Part shown: in pieces, positions 12,093 through 22,210 of the stretch
How the letters are laid out: every line of letters begins with the position of its first letter
Numbering within the stretch: position 1 is the stretch's first letter
NCBI GenBank assembly: GCA_037783415.1
Contig: JAZGTN010000232.1
Span: 434,001 to 498,000 of the forward strand
DNA: 64,000 nt
Origin: Leptasterias polaris
Lineage: Eukaryota; Echinodermata; Asteroidea; Forcipulatida; Asteriidae
Reading direction: 5' to 3'
Notes under the pieces: model-generated
The model's database searches: none
Told to the model about the DNA's origin: nothing
Seen by the model: only the letters and a program-made list of their open reading frames with translations
Translations under genes and position numbers: made by a program

Positions 12093-13571
12093 CTAAGGCA
12101 CGTCACTGTAGATAGTTTCAGGGCCTCTCTCTGCATCCGAACGGAGACTTTGATATGTTGAAGGTTCCGGCGTTTCTCCGTCATCTCGTATGAGTTCGGT
12201 ATATGTGAGAGAGTTGGTCAAGTCTGCCATGGCAACGGAGCACCCCTGGTGCTTGTCATGTGATGGTTTCACACGACCATCAGACGGTTGTGGGCGTGGT
12301 TCTTTCCTCTGTCGTTTATTCTTTACGATGAAGCATCCAATAAGAACAGCGGCTATAAAGATAAGGCCTTCAACAGCGCCCCCTATAATGACAGCTGTAC
12401 GAGACCTCTGCCAGTATTTCTCCTCACCGCATATGACGTTTTCATCTGAATTCCGTTCTGTAGCTGTTTTCGTGAAGGACTGGTCGGTCGCCGTCGAAGT
12501 CAACGGAAAGACGACCAGCAGCGATTCATTATCACTTGTATAGTCTGTACCGTCATAATATGCGATGCATCTGATCTGAGCGTTATGAAACTCTTCTAGC
12601 GTCACGTCTATAATCTGCAGAGTTCTTCCACCGTTTTTCAGTTCAAACTGACCCTCCGGGTTTTGCAGAACTGATTCGTTAACCTCAACTTCAGGGATGC
12701 CGTCTTTGAGCACGCGCCATTCATATCTATCTGCCATCTGCTGAGGGGTAGACATGAAGTCACACGTGAATGTTGCGTTCTCGTGTTCTTGTAGCGTTAA
12801 GTGAGAGGGTGAGATTGAGACAGTCGTCGGTATCTGAAGAGGCGTAATGGAGCAACGTGGAACGTTGTTATATGGACCAGCTATACATGTAAACTCCCTC
12901 ATGTTGTCAGCTTCAGTTAGCACACGCTCTATGGAATATACCTGATCTGGCTGGGTAATGTATCGAGAATCTAGTTGTGTGGTCAAACTCGGTTGAGATT
13001 CGAACCAGGTCAAGTAGCTGCTGGGATCAAGGGTGGAGAGCGCACATGTGAGTGTAGTTACTGTGCCGACCGCCGGTCTCGTTGGTTCAAACGTGCAAGA
13101 TGGATTATACTTTGGAATAGGTAATACAGTTAATCTAGCACTAGAAGACCGCTCTACACTAGGTGGGTAAATAAACACTAATTCGCACCAGTATTCACCA
13201 CTATCCTCTGGTTGCACGTTCCAGATAGTCACCCGATATTGTCGTTGACCAGCATAAATGTCGTACTTTGATGTTGTAGAACATCCAGCAAAATACGTGG
13301 CACCCCTATACCATCTAAAATAATAATTAGGCCTATCATGTGAGCAGACGGTTGCCCACTACGTACTACTGCCCCTATACCAAACAAAATAATAACTATC
13401 CTGTGAGATGCAGACGGTTGCATACTGCGACTCACAAGTCATCGTTGCCTCTTGCCCTTCGTTGACAGTTAAACTACTTGGACCGCTAGTGAAGTACTGA
13501 TCACCTTGTGTCTGAAAGAAAACTGTGACCAGAAAGACAATGCCAAAAGTCGGCTTTATACTCAAAGCCAT
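12093..13571 (-). pseudogene. Ig receptor with ITIM/ITSM tail, interrupted by one in-frame TAG
   Basis: Start at 13571 gives signal peptide MALSIKPTFGIVFLVTVFF and the start of Ig domain 1. A TAG at 13359-13361 stops translation after 70 residues; the same frame then stays open to 12093 (492 codons overall). After the stop come the rest of domain 1 (SGEYWC), domain 2 (CTFEP, LTC, LTEADNMREFTC, CSITPL), domain 3 (ATFTC ... IRCIAY), a membrane helix at about 12324-12398 containing one Glu, and a tail with LTYTEL, STYQSL and C-terminal TIYSDV. The first two fit the ITIM consensus (S/I/V/L-x-Y-x-x-I/V/L); the third fits the ITSM form T-x-Y-x-x-V/I. The stop lies in the first of two 66-bp tandem units. 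The intact remainder suggests recent loss, a polymorphic stop, readthrough or a sequence error. Confidence 0.85.
13290..13421 (-). repeat. 66-bp in-frame tandem duplication inside Ig domain 1
   Basis: On the minus strand, unit 1 (13421-13356) and unit 2 (13355 to about 13290) both begin GCAACCGTCTGC and both contain TTATTATTTT followed by TGGTATAGGGG. They are clearly diverged, so this is not an assembly stutter. Each encodes ATVC...YYF-x-WYRG, the stretch between the first Ig cysteine and the core tryptophan, where CDR1 lies in V-type domains. Unit 1 ends with the TAG that interrupts the gene. Confidence 0.88.
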
Positions 13572-14326
13572 GATAAACTCGACTGTATGTGGAGTATTTC
13601 AACGAGAAAGTATTCACAGCTGATGTAAGACTGACACCCACTATAGATGCAATAGAACAACTCACAACTCAGTGTTTTTCTAAATTTGATTTTACATTGA
13701 GATCAAACCAATTACGTGACTTACACCATGATGTTACGATGAGAACCGACTGATCACTGATTGGTCAACGCTATTATTTTCAGCTTGTTTAAACATCCTC
13801 TGCGTCGAAGAGAAAACGACGGCTGGTTCCGGCTAAACAAATCAGGATATGAAAATGCTGTTTTTCCCCACCAGGCTTAAACTAGTAATTGTAGACATTA
13901 CGAAATACAATAACGTGTTTTGTTCCACATAGGGCCTACCATGACAGTTTTCCACCTATAAATATAAACCCACTTAAAAACGCAGTTTTCAATCTCAATT
14001 CAAAGGATTGACAAATCTTAAAGGGGTTCACTTGTTGTAAATGCATTTTGTTTTTCTTGTCTTTTGTTTTGTTTTGTTCACTGAGTGCCGTCTACCGAGA
14101 GTCATATCAGTGTTGCACGTGACCGCTGGATGCGGTCATCTTTAATTTGATGTGTAGAGTTTGGTAACCAACCACAAGATCAGAGGTTTGCCAGACATGA
14201 ACGGCACCGCCTGATACAACATAGACATGGCTGGAATGGTTCCACTTGGAGGCACTTGCCTGCCCTGCTTGCATGGGAAAAACAATTCGGCTTCACAAGA
14301 GATATTCTTCTAGCTGGAACTCACCT
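13572..14326. other. gene-free interval upstream of the Ig locus
   Basis: This would hold the promoter of the minus-strand receptor. On the minus strand a CCAAT-type sequence (TTGACCAATC) lies near 13760, about 190 bases before the start codon, but no convincing TATA box is seen. Nothing else is recognised. Confidence 0.35.
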
Positions 14327-14553
14327 CACTCTAAAAACTCTCTGGGCAGAATTGACCCGGATATTTCGGGTCTCGTAGGGCTTGTCGACCCACTTCTGGG
14401 TCAGTATGCCCCAGACTTTGTGTCTAAATGACTCAGAATTCGAATTAAAAGTCCCCTTTTCAAACTAGTTTCTGTGTCAGCCTGATCCAAAAAAAGACCA
14501 GGCTCCCTCTGACCGGAATCCGGGTCAATTATGACCCAGGAGTCTTTAAAGTG
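14327..14553. repeat. GGGTCA-rich dispersed repeat, copy 2 (both termini visible)
   Basis: Best preserved copy. It starts CACTCTAAAAACTC and ends GAGTCTTTAAAGTG, imperfect terminal inverted repeats that suggest a MITE. The interior has many GGGTCA/TGACCC hexamers, including the palindrome GGGTCA-ATTA-TGACCC at 14522-14537. Confidence 0.8.
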
Positions 14554-14820
14554 TTTCCTCAAGAACAGAAAGTAAACAAATCTTTTGCGAGTTTGCCTGT
14601 ACTGGCTGCGTACATTTCCTCGTGTGACATGACTGTTATTTTCGTTAGTAAGCCGTTTGTCTGAGGGGAAAGCCAACATTTACTTCCTTCAAAACAAATA
14701 ATACAATTAAAAACCAACCAAGTTGACGAACTCTGATTTACTCATCGGATAAACAGTGATACTTCCTTTATGAAAGTAAGGGCTCTATAATTGTACACCC
14801 TTGCACGGATGTGCATTAAA

Positions 14821-15198
14821 GGGATACGTTGCCTTGGATTGGACGATTTGGGCTATGAAAAGCGTTTGAAACCGTTTGTTATGAAAAGCAATGGTTAGAA
14901 AGACGTTTTAAAAGTAGAATACAATGATCCACACAAATACGCCTCGAAATTGTGTGGTTTATATTTACTTCGTGAACTAACACGGTCCGCCATTTTGTGG
15001 AGTCAAAAATTTGGCTCTAAAATAGCGTGCCGTGTTAGTTCAAGAAGTGAAAGGAAAACCACACAATTTCGAGGCATGTTTGTGTGGATCATTATATTCT
15101 ACTTTTAAAACATATTTGTTTAACCATATGCATTTCATTAAAAACTGTTTCAAACGCTTTTCATAGCCCAAATCGCCCAATCCAAGGCAACGTGTCCC
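14821..15198. mobile_element. fold-back MITE, 378 bp, TSD TAAA
   Basis: The two halves are inverted copies of about 180 bp each: the left end GGGATACGTTGCCTTGG pairs with the right end CCAAGGCAACGTGTCCC, and the pairing extends inward through CCACACAA and CACACAATTTCGAGGC. TAAA occurs directly outside both ends (14817-14820 and 15199-15202). There is no coding capacity, so it is non-autonomous and would form a long hairpin if transcribed. Confidence 0.9.
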
Positions 15199-15394
15199 TA
15201 AAACATAGTATACTCAGTATTTTTTACCGAGTTCTGTGAACAACCAGAGAAAATCTATTAGCTTTAATGGCTCTGTTCAACATCCTTTGCCTTTATTTGG
15301 GCATATCAAAAACCAACCTCATAGACGGATGGTCTGGCCCAAGTTTCAGGGAGAACTTTTCAATTGTGTTAATTAATAATAGGGTAAAAACTTG

Positions 15395-15905
15395 TTTTTA
15401 ACAGCCCGTGTCTGCGTGTGTGTTAACGCTACTCGCGAAGAGTGGAACTGAGAACAAAAGAGGTCTACATAATGTTATAGGGACTTGAAACACATTATGG
15501 ACTTACACACGTCCACAAAGTTTATGTTTAAAGTGTTGAAGAATATATTTACCTTTATAAGGGTACATAACAATTATTAGGAATGTCCACACAGTGACTG
15601 CAACACAAGCATGACTGTGTGTCTGTGTTAAAGCTACATACGAAGTGTGGACCTGAGAACAAAAGAGGTACTTGAAACACTATGGACTTGCATGCGTCCA
15701 CACAGTTATTTTTACAGTCTTGACGATTAGGATTTTCCTTAAGGGTACATAACAAAGGAATGTCCACAGAGTGAATGCAACACTGTGTGCGTGTGAGTAG
15801 GTAACCACATTCGAACCGGGGACCTATAACAAAAGAGGACAATAGGTCCACGGTTGCTATCACAAAGGAAAGCTTTGTGGTCCACGGTTGCTATCACAAA
15901 GAGTT
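15395..15905. repeat. diverged tandem repeat, about three units of 170-205 bp
   Basis: Recurring blocks are GGGTACATAACAA (15561 and 15743), AACAAAAGAGG (about 15452, 15657 and 15828), GTCCACA and CTTGAAACAC. Spacing varies between units. Two short copies of GGTCCACGGTTGCTATCACA lie at the right end (about 15845 and 15879). Confidence 0.7.
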
Positions 15906-16047
15906 GAACAAAGGAGGTTTCACGATTGCAGGCTGTGTGTACACACTTGTGTGTGTGTGTGCGTTTGGTTTTTGTTTCAGAGTTTAATGTACATTACTTA
16001 CACATGGTAATACGAAAATGTTCTGAAAAGTGTATTTAGATACGTTC

Positions 16048-16250
16048 ACTCTAAAAACTCACAGGTCAATATTGACTCAGATTCCCGAGTCCCTTGGCGC
16101 TTGACCCCATTTTGGGATCAGTCTGGCCCGGAATCTAAGTCTAAATGACCCAGAAAGGGGGAAAGCTTATTTATAATCCCATTGTTTAACCAGTTTTGGG
16201 GTCAGCTTGACCTAGAAGTTCGTTTTCCAGGTCAGCCTGGCCCCGAAAAT
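16048..16250. repeat. GGGTCA-rich dispersed repeat, copy 3
   Basis: Starts CACTCTAAAAACTCACAGGT like copy 2. The hexamer-rich interior is recognisable to about 16250; the right terminus is lost. Confidence 0.7.
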
Positions 16251-16942
16251 TGTCATGCCTGCGGGACCAGACATCCAGAAGTTTTTAGACTGTGCATCGG
16301 GTGGGAAGACACATATCATATAACTAATCTTGATGTATCCTCACCAGGGTTTAATACTCAAACTTGTGATGGACAGGTAACACGGTCTATAAATATTGAC
16401 CAACCACAGTAATGTTTTCAAACGTCCTGAGCTTTAAGTTCACTCAGCTTCACCCAAAATATTGGCTCTTTTAAAAATTGGTAAATACACGAGAATAACC
16501 CCTTTTAAATGTTCCCACTTAAAACTGATAAAACGACGAGTTGAACAAAGACTAGCTCGAGCATCACGCTCAACAATAATGCATAAACATTGTTTTGAAC
16601 TGTATACCAAATGGATCTGACTCAGTCTCCCTCAAAATCGTCTAAATCAGATTCGAAACAATTTTTTAAGCCACTGAACCTTTGCACAGGGAAAGATACG
16701 TACATGGTTTAAGCGAGGGTACAGTTGTTATATACTTAATGACAGCTTGCGTTTGAAAGTAGTTAAAGGTAAGTTTGTTTTGTAGTGTGGTTTACAGAGG
16801 TAGCCTACATTATACGATACATTTCTGCAAGGGAATCTGTATTTCACATTGATTGGGACTTTTGGAGACTCTAGATGGCGGAAGACTTACCAGTTAAATC
16901 TAACATCCTCGCAGCATGTGCGCATGATCAGAACACGCTAAG

Positions 16943-17070
16943 GCCGAGTCCGAATTTGCAGCTACGGCTACGGCTATTGTACAGCTTGATCGCCGCCTCA
17001 TCATGCGTTAAAGTATAGGACGTCCATAGCAACACTCTCAGCAACAGCCGTAGCCTAAGCCGGATACGGC
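16943..17070. repeat. GGCTACGGCTACGG dispersed repeat, copy 1
   Basis: Begins GGCCGAGTCCGAATTT and ends near CGGATACGGCC, with inner GGCTACGGCTACGG and CCGTAGCC in opposite orientation, so it is a small inverted-repeat element. Similar copies lie at 34951-35076 and about 50594-50695. All share an inner TATAGGAC segment. Confidence 0.65.
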
Positions 17071-17293
17071 CCAAGTGATGGGTCTGGTATGTCTGATGCC
17101 GCCTAGAGTCCCTATGTCTCCCTTTATAGCAAACGAGTTGGGATAACAATGTCAGTGTGTGTATTTATATAACTACATCTACTCACACCATTACAACGGT
17201 TCTTATTATTATTATTTTCTCGTCGGGTTGTCATATAAAGGTACTCAATTAAGCACCAACTTCAGTACCAGGGTAAAAACATTCGTACTCTTA

Positions 17294-19069
17294 TCAATCT
17301 CTGCTGAGCAAACTCCTTACTGCCGCCATATCACCACGGATTGAGGCATAGTTAATAGACTCGTCTGCATGTTGACTGTTCTCCAGACTTGACGCGGGTC
17401 GGGGGTTCTCTAGGTCGAGTTCCGCATACACCAGACCCTCGGCGTTCTTTTGCTTTGGGTCTTCTGTTGACTGTAGGGCGCCCTCTGTGGTTTCTCCAGC
17501 TGGTGAGGGGGAATGGGCGGTTTGTCTGGATTTGTCTAACACTGAGTACTTGACCTCACCGCTAATCACAATGCGTTTGTTGTCTCCTGTTGCACCGGAC
17601 AAGGGGCGTTGCTCCCCGTGACGTGGAAGGTTTACATAGACACTGCTGTTAGCATAAGCTGGAGATGGGTTACCGGAAGTCTCTGGGCCATGCTTAACAG
17701 CTGCCTCGGGCAGAGCGTAGAGGGCGGGCTGCTCGGTTACATCGTCGGATGAACTCCTAGTCTGATACCTAACGGCATCTTGGGGAACCTCTTCGTACGT
17801 TGGAGACGCCTGTACTACTGACATTGTGGGCCGAGCGTTGGCGGATAAATTGTGAAATCTGTTTCTGGAAAGTCGTTGCTTCAAATTACCGTTCTTGTTC
17901 CGCAGTAGGTAGAATGCAAGACTCGCAATGATTGTCAGCAGAAGGGCGACTCCTATGACGCCCCCTACGACGATACCGGTACTTGAATTACTGTCGGGGT
18001 CGTCACTAGAGTCTGGTCTTAACGGATATGTTTCTAATGGCTGGTGGGTTGTCCTGCCTTCACTGGCCGGTAAAACGAGTAACATTGTTTCTTGACTGCT
18101 AACTGACTCACGGGTGTTACCGGGGGTAAAAGAAATGCATCTGATAGTAGCATTGTCAAACTCGACAATAGAAACACGTACAATCCTCAAATCCTGTCCT
18201 TTATCACTAAGCGTATAATCACCCCGTAAATTTGATATCGTGTTCATATTTACCTTGTCCTCTACACCGTTTGGTTTGCTCACGCGCCATCTAAACTCAT
18301 CAGCACTCGGGATTGACTCAGAAGTACACGTGAATGTTGCCATTTGTCCCTCGTAAACAGTTACAGAGGGGCTCGGGGAAATGAGCACATTTGTCTCCAC
18401 TTGCAGTGGGGTGATAACGCATCTTGCTCCGTTGGTCCGATCCGGTCCGGCCACACAAGCGAACTCCTTGAAGTTGTCGAGTTCGGTTACCTGGATGTCA
18501 GCGGTGAAGTAATCACCCGGATCTATAGGTTCCGTGGATCCGGAGTCGACCACGGTACCGGAGGCTACCTCGATCCATGTCAGGAGGCTAGGTGGGTCTC
18601 CTGATGAGAGTTGACATTTCAGCTGAGCTGTTGTACCAACGGTGGGGTCACTAGGGGTGACGTCACAAGATGGAGGTTCACGAAGAACTACCAAGTCAGC
18701 CCTTTCTGATTCAAAACCACTTACATAGCAATAATATCTACCTGAGTCATCAAAACGAACTAGTCCGATTGTAAGAGAGTATTCTCCATTAATCTTCGAG
18801 ACGGTCATCCTGTCTTTAAAATCATAAACATAGTCGCAATTCGTAAGGTAGGGGTCAGTCCACGTAGTATCAATTCGCCAATAGAATGTGTACGTGGGGC
18901 ATAACTGCCCGTTGTCGAAGATATCAGATTTACAGATCAACGTGATAGTTTGCCCCTCATACACGGTGACACTTTGGGGATCGGTCAGAATCTCAGCCGC
19001 GGTGCTCACGAAGAGAGCAATCAAAGTCAACACACGGAGCATTGTGAAAAACGTCAACATTGAAGTCAT
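17294..19069 (-). CDS. intronless Ig-superfamily receptor with multiple ITIMs, 591 aa
   Basis: A predicted type I membrane receptor. The start at 19069 is the first ATG; Met10 would give a cleaner signal peptide (MLRVLTLIALFVSTAAE). Ig domain 1 spans about 28-130 (C46, C114, DDSGRYYC), domain 2 about 133-222 (C135, C152, C205, C217, with TELDNFKEFAC) and domain 3 about 225-335 (C248, C311). A helix at about 366-389 is followed by basic residues. The 200-residue tail has ITIM-type sites SVYVNL (Y478), VKYSVL (Y508), LVYAEL (Y548) and INYASI (Y574); the last two are 26 residues apart, a spacing suited to tandem-SH2 phosphatases (family knowledge). YVNL also fits a Grb2 site. An inhibitory role is inferred. 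All domains lie in one exon, unlike typical animal Ig genes. Ligand unknown. Confidence 0.92.
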   Translation of the reverse strand: MTSMLTFFTMLRVLTLIALFVSTAAEILTDPQSVTVYEGQTITLICKSDIFDNGQLCPTYTFYWRIDTTWTDPYLTNCDYVYDFKDRMTVSKINGEYSLTIGLVRFDDSGRYYCYVSGFESERADLVVLREPPSCDVTPSDPTVGTTAQLKCQLSSGDPPSLLTWIEVASGTVVDSGSTEPIDPGDYFTADIQVTELDNFKEFACVAGPDRTNGARCVITPLQVETNVLISPSPSVTVYEGQMATFTCTSESIPSADEFRWRVSKPNGVEDKVNMNTISNLRGDYTLSDKGQDLRIVRVSIVEFDNATIRCISFTPGNTRESVSSQETMLLVLPASEGRTTHQPLETYPLRPDSSDDPDSNSSTGIVVGGVIGVALLLTIIASLAFYLLRNKNGNLKQRLSRNRFHNLSANARPTMSVVQASPTYEEVPQDAVRYQTRSSSDDVTEQPALYALPEAAVKHGPETSGNPSPAYANSSVYVNLPRHGEQRPLSGATGDNKRIVISGEVKYSVLDKSRQTAHSPSPAGETTEGALQSTEDPKQKNAEGLVYAELDLENPRPASSLENSQHADESINYASIRGDMAAVRSLLSRD

Positions 19070-19950
19070 TTATCAGAATACAGTAAAGTGTCTCTGAAAG
19101 TTCAGCGTGCGCATTTGCTTGAATGAAGCTCAATTCTCTCTATACGTCTGGTGAATTAAAGTATCTTGTTGCCTTGATCATACTGTAGTATGAAATAATC
19201 ACATGCGAGAGCTGGTGGTTCAATCTGTAGTTACTAGTGACCGGTTGGAGTGCGTAGGAACGGAAATTACCAGCACAATATCCGCTCGGCCCATATCCCA
19301 TGTCCAACAACACCGTATTTTGATAACGGATTTCCCATACCATCTTGAGCATTAGTGAAATCTCAATTGTCAAGTAAAGTCAAATTACTTGATAGTGCAT
19401 GGTGAATAATTGCTTACGGTTTGCAGAAGATCTCAAAATGGCACAGGATGGTTAGGGTGTAGCAACACATCTCCCTACAAACGAAATGGAGGATCTAGGC
19501 GCTCGTGGCAAGATGCACCGACGCACATACTATTTTTCTTGATTATTTTCAAACCCGTTATGAAAATATTGAGGCAACAGTATTTTTAATAACACATTAC
19601 AGCAGCCACCAATTGCACTACATCAGGCAGAAGGGAGGCCCCTTGATTTCCGGTAATGGCCATCGCAACGTTTCCTGAATGGGTTTATTGTTGAAATCTT
19701 CTATTGTTCGTTCAAAGAGTGGCAGCACACAATGGTACTACCGGAACACGTACAGCGTATGAGCCTATAATTTATATAGTGTACACAATGAATTCGTAAT
19801 TCTCCAATCAGGGTCAGAGTGCACTTTTCACAACAAAAGTTGAATTGATATACAGTGCACACTGATTTATCATGTAGTGAAACATTACAAGTGTGTGTCA
19901 CTGTTAGCTTGGGTGAAATAGTTTATTCCATTTCCCAAGTAAACTTTGAT
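19070..19950. other. gene-free interval upstream of the 591-aa receptor
   Basis: This should contain the promoter of the minus-strand receptor. No confident TATA box, repeat or RNA gene is seen. Confidence 0.35.
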
Positions 19951-20227
19951 TTAATGAGAGATATTCATGATATAGAAACACAATCACTACTGGTTTGTTA
20001 CCCGAAGGGCAGGCACCTTCCAATCCTCTGGTTTGCAAGAAACCTCAGGGCGATTAATCGTAATTTTGTGAAGTGTACATCGTGACAAGAACATCCTGAC
20101 AAACAAGTAATCATTTTTTTCTCCCTTTGGGGAAGGGTTCTCACCTGGGCCAGATCATGCCCTAATAATTACAAAAATGAGTTTGCTCTCTGCAGAGTTT
20201 TAAATGAAAATCCAAACCCATCACACT
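19951..20227. repeat. dispersed repeat R1, copy 2 (uninterrupted at TTAA)
   Basis: Nearly the same sequence as 1825-2103, starting at TTAATGAGAGATATTCATG. Here the TTAA sits in ordinary sequence (GATTTAATGAG), so this copy shows the empty form of the site used by piggyBac in copy 1. The left boundary of the repeat is not determined from this copy alone. Confidence 0.85.
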
Positions 20228-20687
20228 GTTAGATCGTAAGTGTGAAGTAATAGGCAAAGACGTGCTCAATAAAGTTGCTATAAAATTGGCTTCAACGGCA
20301 AAGATATAGCTTTTATCGTAGCCTTTCGAGGCTGAAAAAATCGAATGCGAACCTATAATATTTCAGTTGTTTGTGCCACGCATGGTAGCTATATAAAACA
20401 TAGAACAGAAGGTGTAGACTACGTACATAACGTTATCATCGCAGTTACAAGTACGTATGAAAGCTAAGTGCTAAGTATCAAACGGTCTTTAAATGTTATA
20501 TTTCCGGTTTTTAAAACGCCTTGTGCATGGATCCCTTTTAGATACGTACTGTAAGACTGCATATTATTATTTATTGTTTAAGTGCAGGTTCATGCAGGAA
20601 TGTTTTGCAAAACGTGCTTTTCACAAGTTCAATGATTGTGTAACGCGCACCGACTTGTTTAAGTTTAACAGCCACGGTTAATTTGCA

Positions 20688-20958
20688 TATACAGCAATCC
20701 TTCACCGATCTTGAACTCTTGGTGGCAGTAGATATGCCTCCATTACTGCGGTGTACCTGGTGGTACTGCGCTGCCTAGCGACTGGTATAAGGTTTGGGCT
20801 ACACGGCGATCATTTGATCAGTCGCGGGTTATTGGACTTTCACTTTGCAAATTGCTTAAACCCGTCGCTAAGCAGAGCAGTACCACCCAGGTACCACCGC
20901 AATAATGGCAGTATCTGCTGCCACCAAGAGTTCAAGATCGGTGAAGGATTGCTGTATA
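20688..20958. mobile_element. fold-back element, 271 bp with arms of about 88 bp
   Basis: The left arm TATACAGCAATCCTTCACC continues through GATCTTGAACTCTTGG; the right arm is its inverse, CCAAGAGTTCAAGATC continuing to GGTGAAGGATTGCTGTATA. The arms have a few mismatches. The spacer holds a second weaker inversion (TAGCGAC / GTCGCTA). No coding capacity and no clear target duplication. Confidence 0.85.
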
Positions 20959-21761
20959 GGTACCTTACGCACCCGATACTTTTCCCTATGGGTGGTTCTT
21001 TTGTTTATTTCTTTGTATTATTACCCATTGTACCCATTTTGGGAATGTGTCAAGTGGTATAAAACCTCGGTGCAGAGTTGGTCACAATTTCATTTCGAGG
21101 CGAAGCCCTCTTTCTTTCCGTTTATTAGTTTACTTTTGGTTTGACACTCCAGCCCGAGCTCCCTGCACCACTCTCAATTATCATGTAAGTGCGATTTATA
21201 TTACCCCCTCTGCTCTTATTTATTTATTGTATAAACTATTGCCATATTTATTGTTGTTTACGATTAAAACTTATCATGGGAGGCGCCCCCCTGAAGCTAT
21301 GTCTGTTGTGCCACACTTTCTTTTGGTGTTAACGTTGGTTTAATTTCATCAACCCCCTTTTTGTTTCGATAATTATTCCTACGTGGCGGGCTTTGCCCAT
21401 CCGGGCTCTGCCGCACCACGCCCACGTCCTTGGCCCGTTACACTTGGCATGTTTTTCTCTAATCTATAATTGGCAAACCATTATGTGTGATGGCTTCTGC
21501 CTCCGTGAGGTGAGGATCTGGGATCCGACCCTTTGCAACACACTATAGATGATCAACAGGTTGGTGGTCGTTTACTTAATTCTTTTGTTTATTGTAAATG
21601 TAGCTCAAAATATTCAGCAACAGACGTCGGCAGCTTTTGGAGGTTTGGTCTCAATACGCACCCATTGTCTAACGGCATTCGTGAAACTTTCCCTGTACTT
21701 GTAAAGTGCGCCCCCAATAATTTAAGTTATCATCGCATGGGCTATAAAAAATGTCGAAATG
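20959..21761. other. gene-free interval, possible LTR-like fragment
   Basis: Contains GGTATAAAACC at about 21057 followed by GC-richer sequence up to about 21440, a layout that resembles a promoter or an LTR. I find no paired LTR, primer-binding site or polyprotein, so this is only a possibility. Confidence 0.25.
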
Positions 21762-22210
21762 AGGTGCGTTCCACATAGTTTGCGCAAGTAGATCGCGACC
21801 GTTCGCGCAAACGTTTGTGATCGTTGAGACGATTGATTGTGCACTTCGTCCTGTCGATATGGCGGCGCTCTGTTGTAAAAATGGCAACACCGTTTGTATT
21901 TTATTCTGTGTAACTTGATTTTTCAATGATTTTGGTCCTCGACTTCAACTAGTTAAGTTGATATTTCAACTCCAACTGGCTGCATTATCAACACTGAAAA
22001 CACACCTTTTCGTGACAAGAAAGTATTATCGCCGGCTGAAAAATGTGTTGTCCATCATTTTAAAAACCACCCACCAACACCTCAGAAATACTTTTGTCTA
22101 CGGTTGCTACGTTCAGTAACGTTGTTGGCGCACAACTCGTTCCACTAGAAATTGTCGACCTGAACGGTGCGCAACGTTGGCAAAGTTTGCGCAAGTGGAG
22201 CGCACCCCTG
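21762..22210. mobile_element. MITE with imperfect TIRs, about 449 bp
   Basis: The left end AGGTGCGTTCCACATAG is an imperfect inverse of the right end GGAGCGCACCCCTG, and GTTTGCGCAAGT occurs near both ends. The interior has no coding frame. The target duplication is unclear. Confidence 0.65.

Noticed and set aside
13300..13365. A tiny intron (GTAGTGG...TTTTAG) removing the stop in the 12093-13571 locus
   Set aside because: It would be about 57 nt and would leave a duplicated WYRG-type motif; the tandem 66-bp duplication explains the sequence better.
20959..21440. Solo LTR of a Gypsy-like element
   Set aside because: A TATA-like box is present, but there is no defined terminus, target duplication, primer-binding site or second copy.
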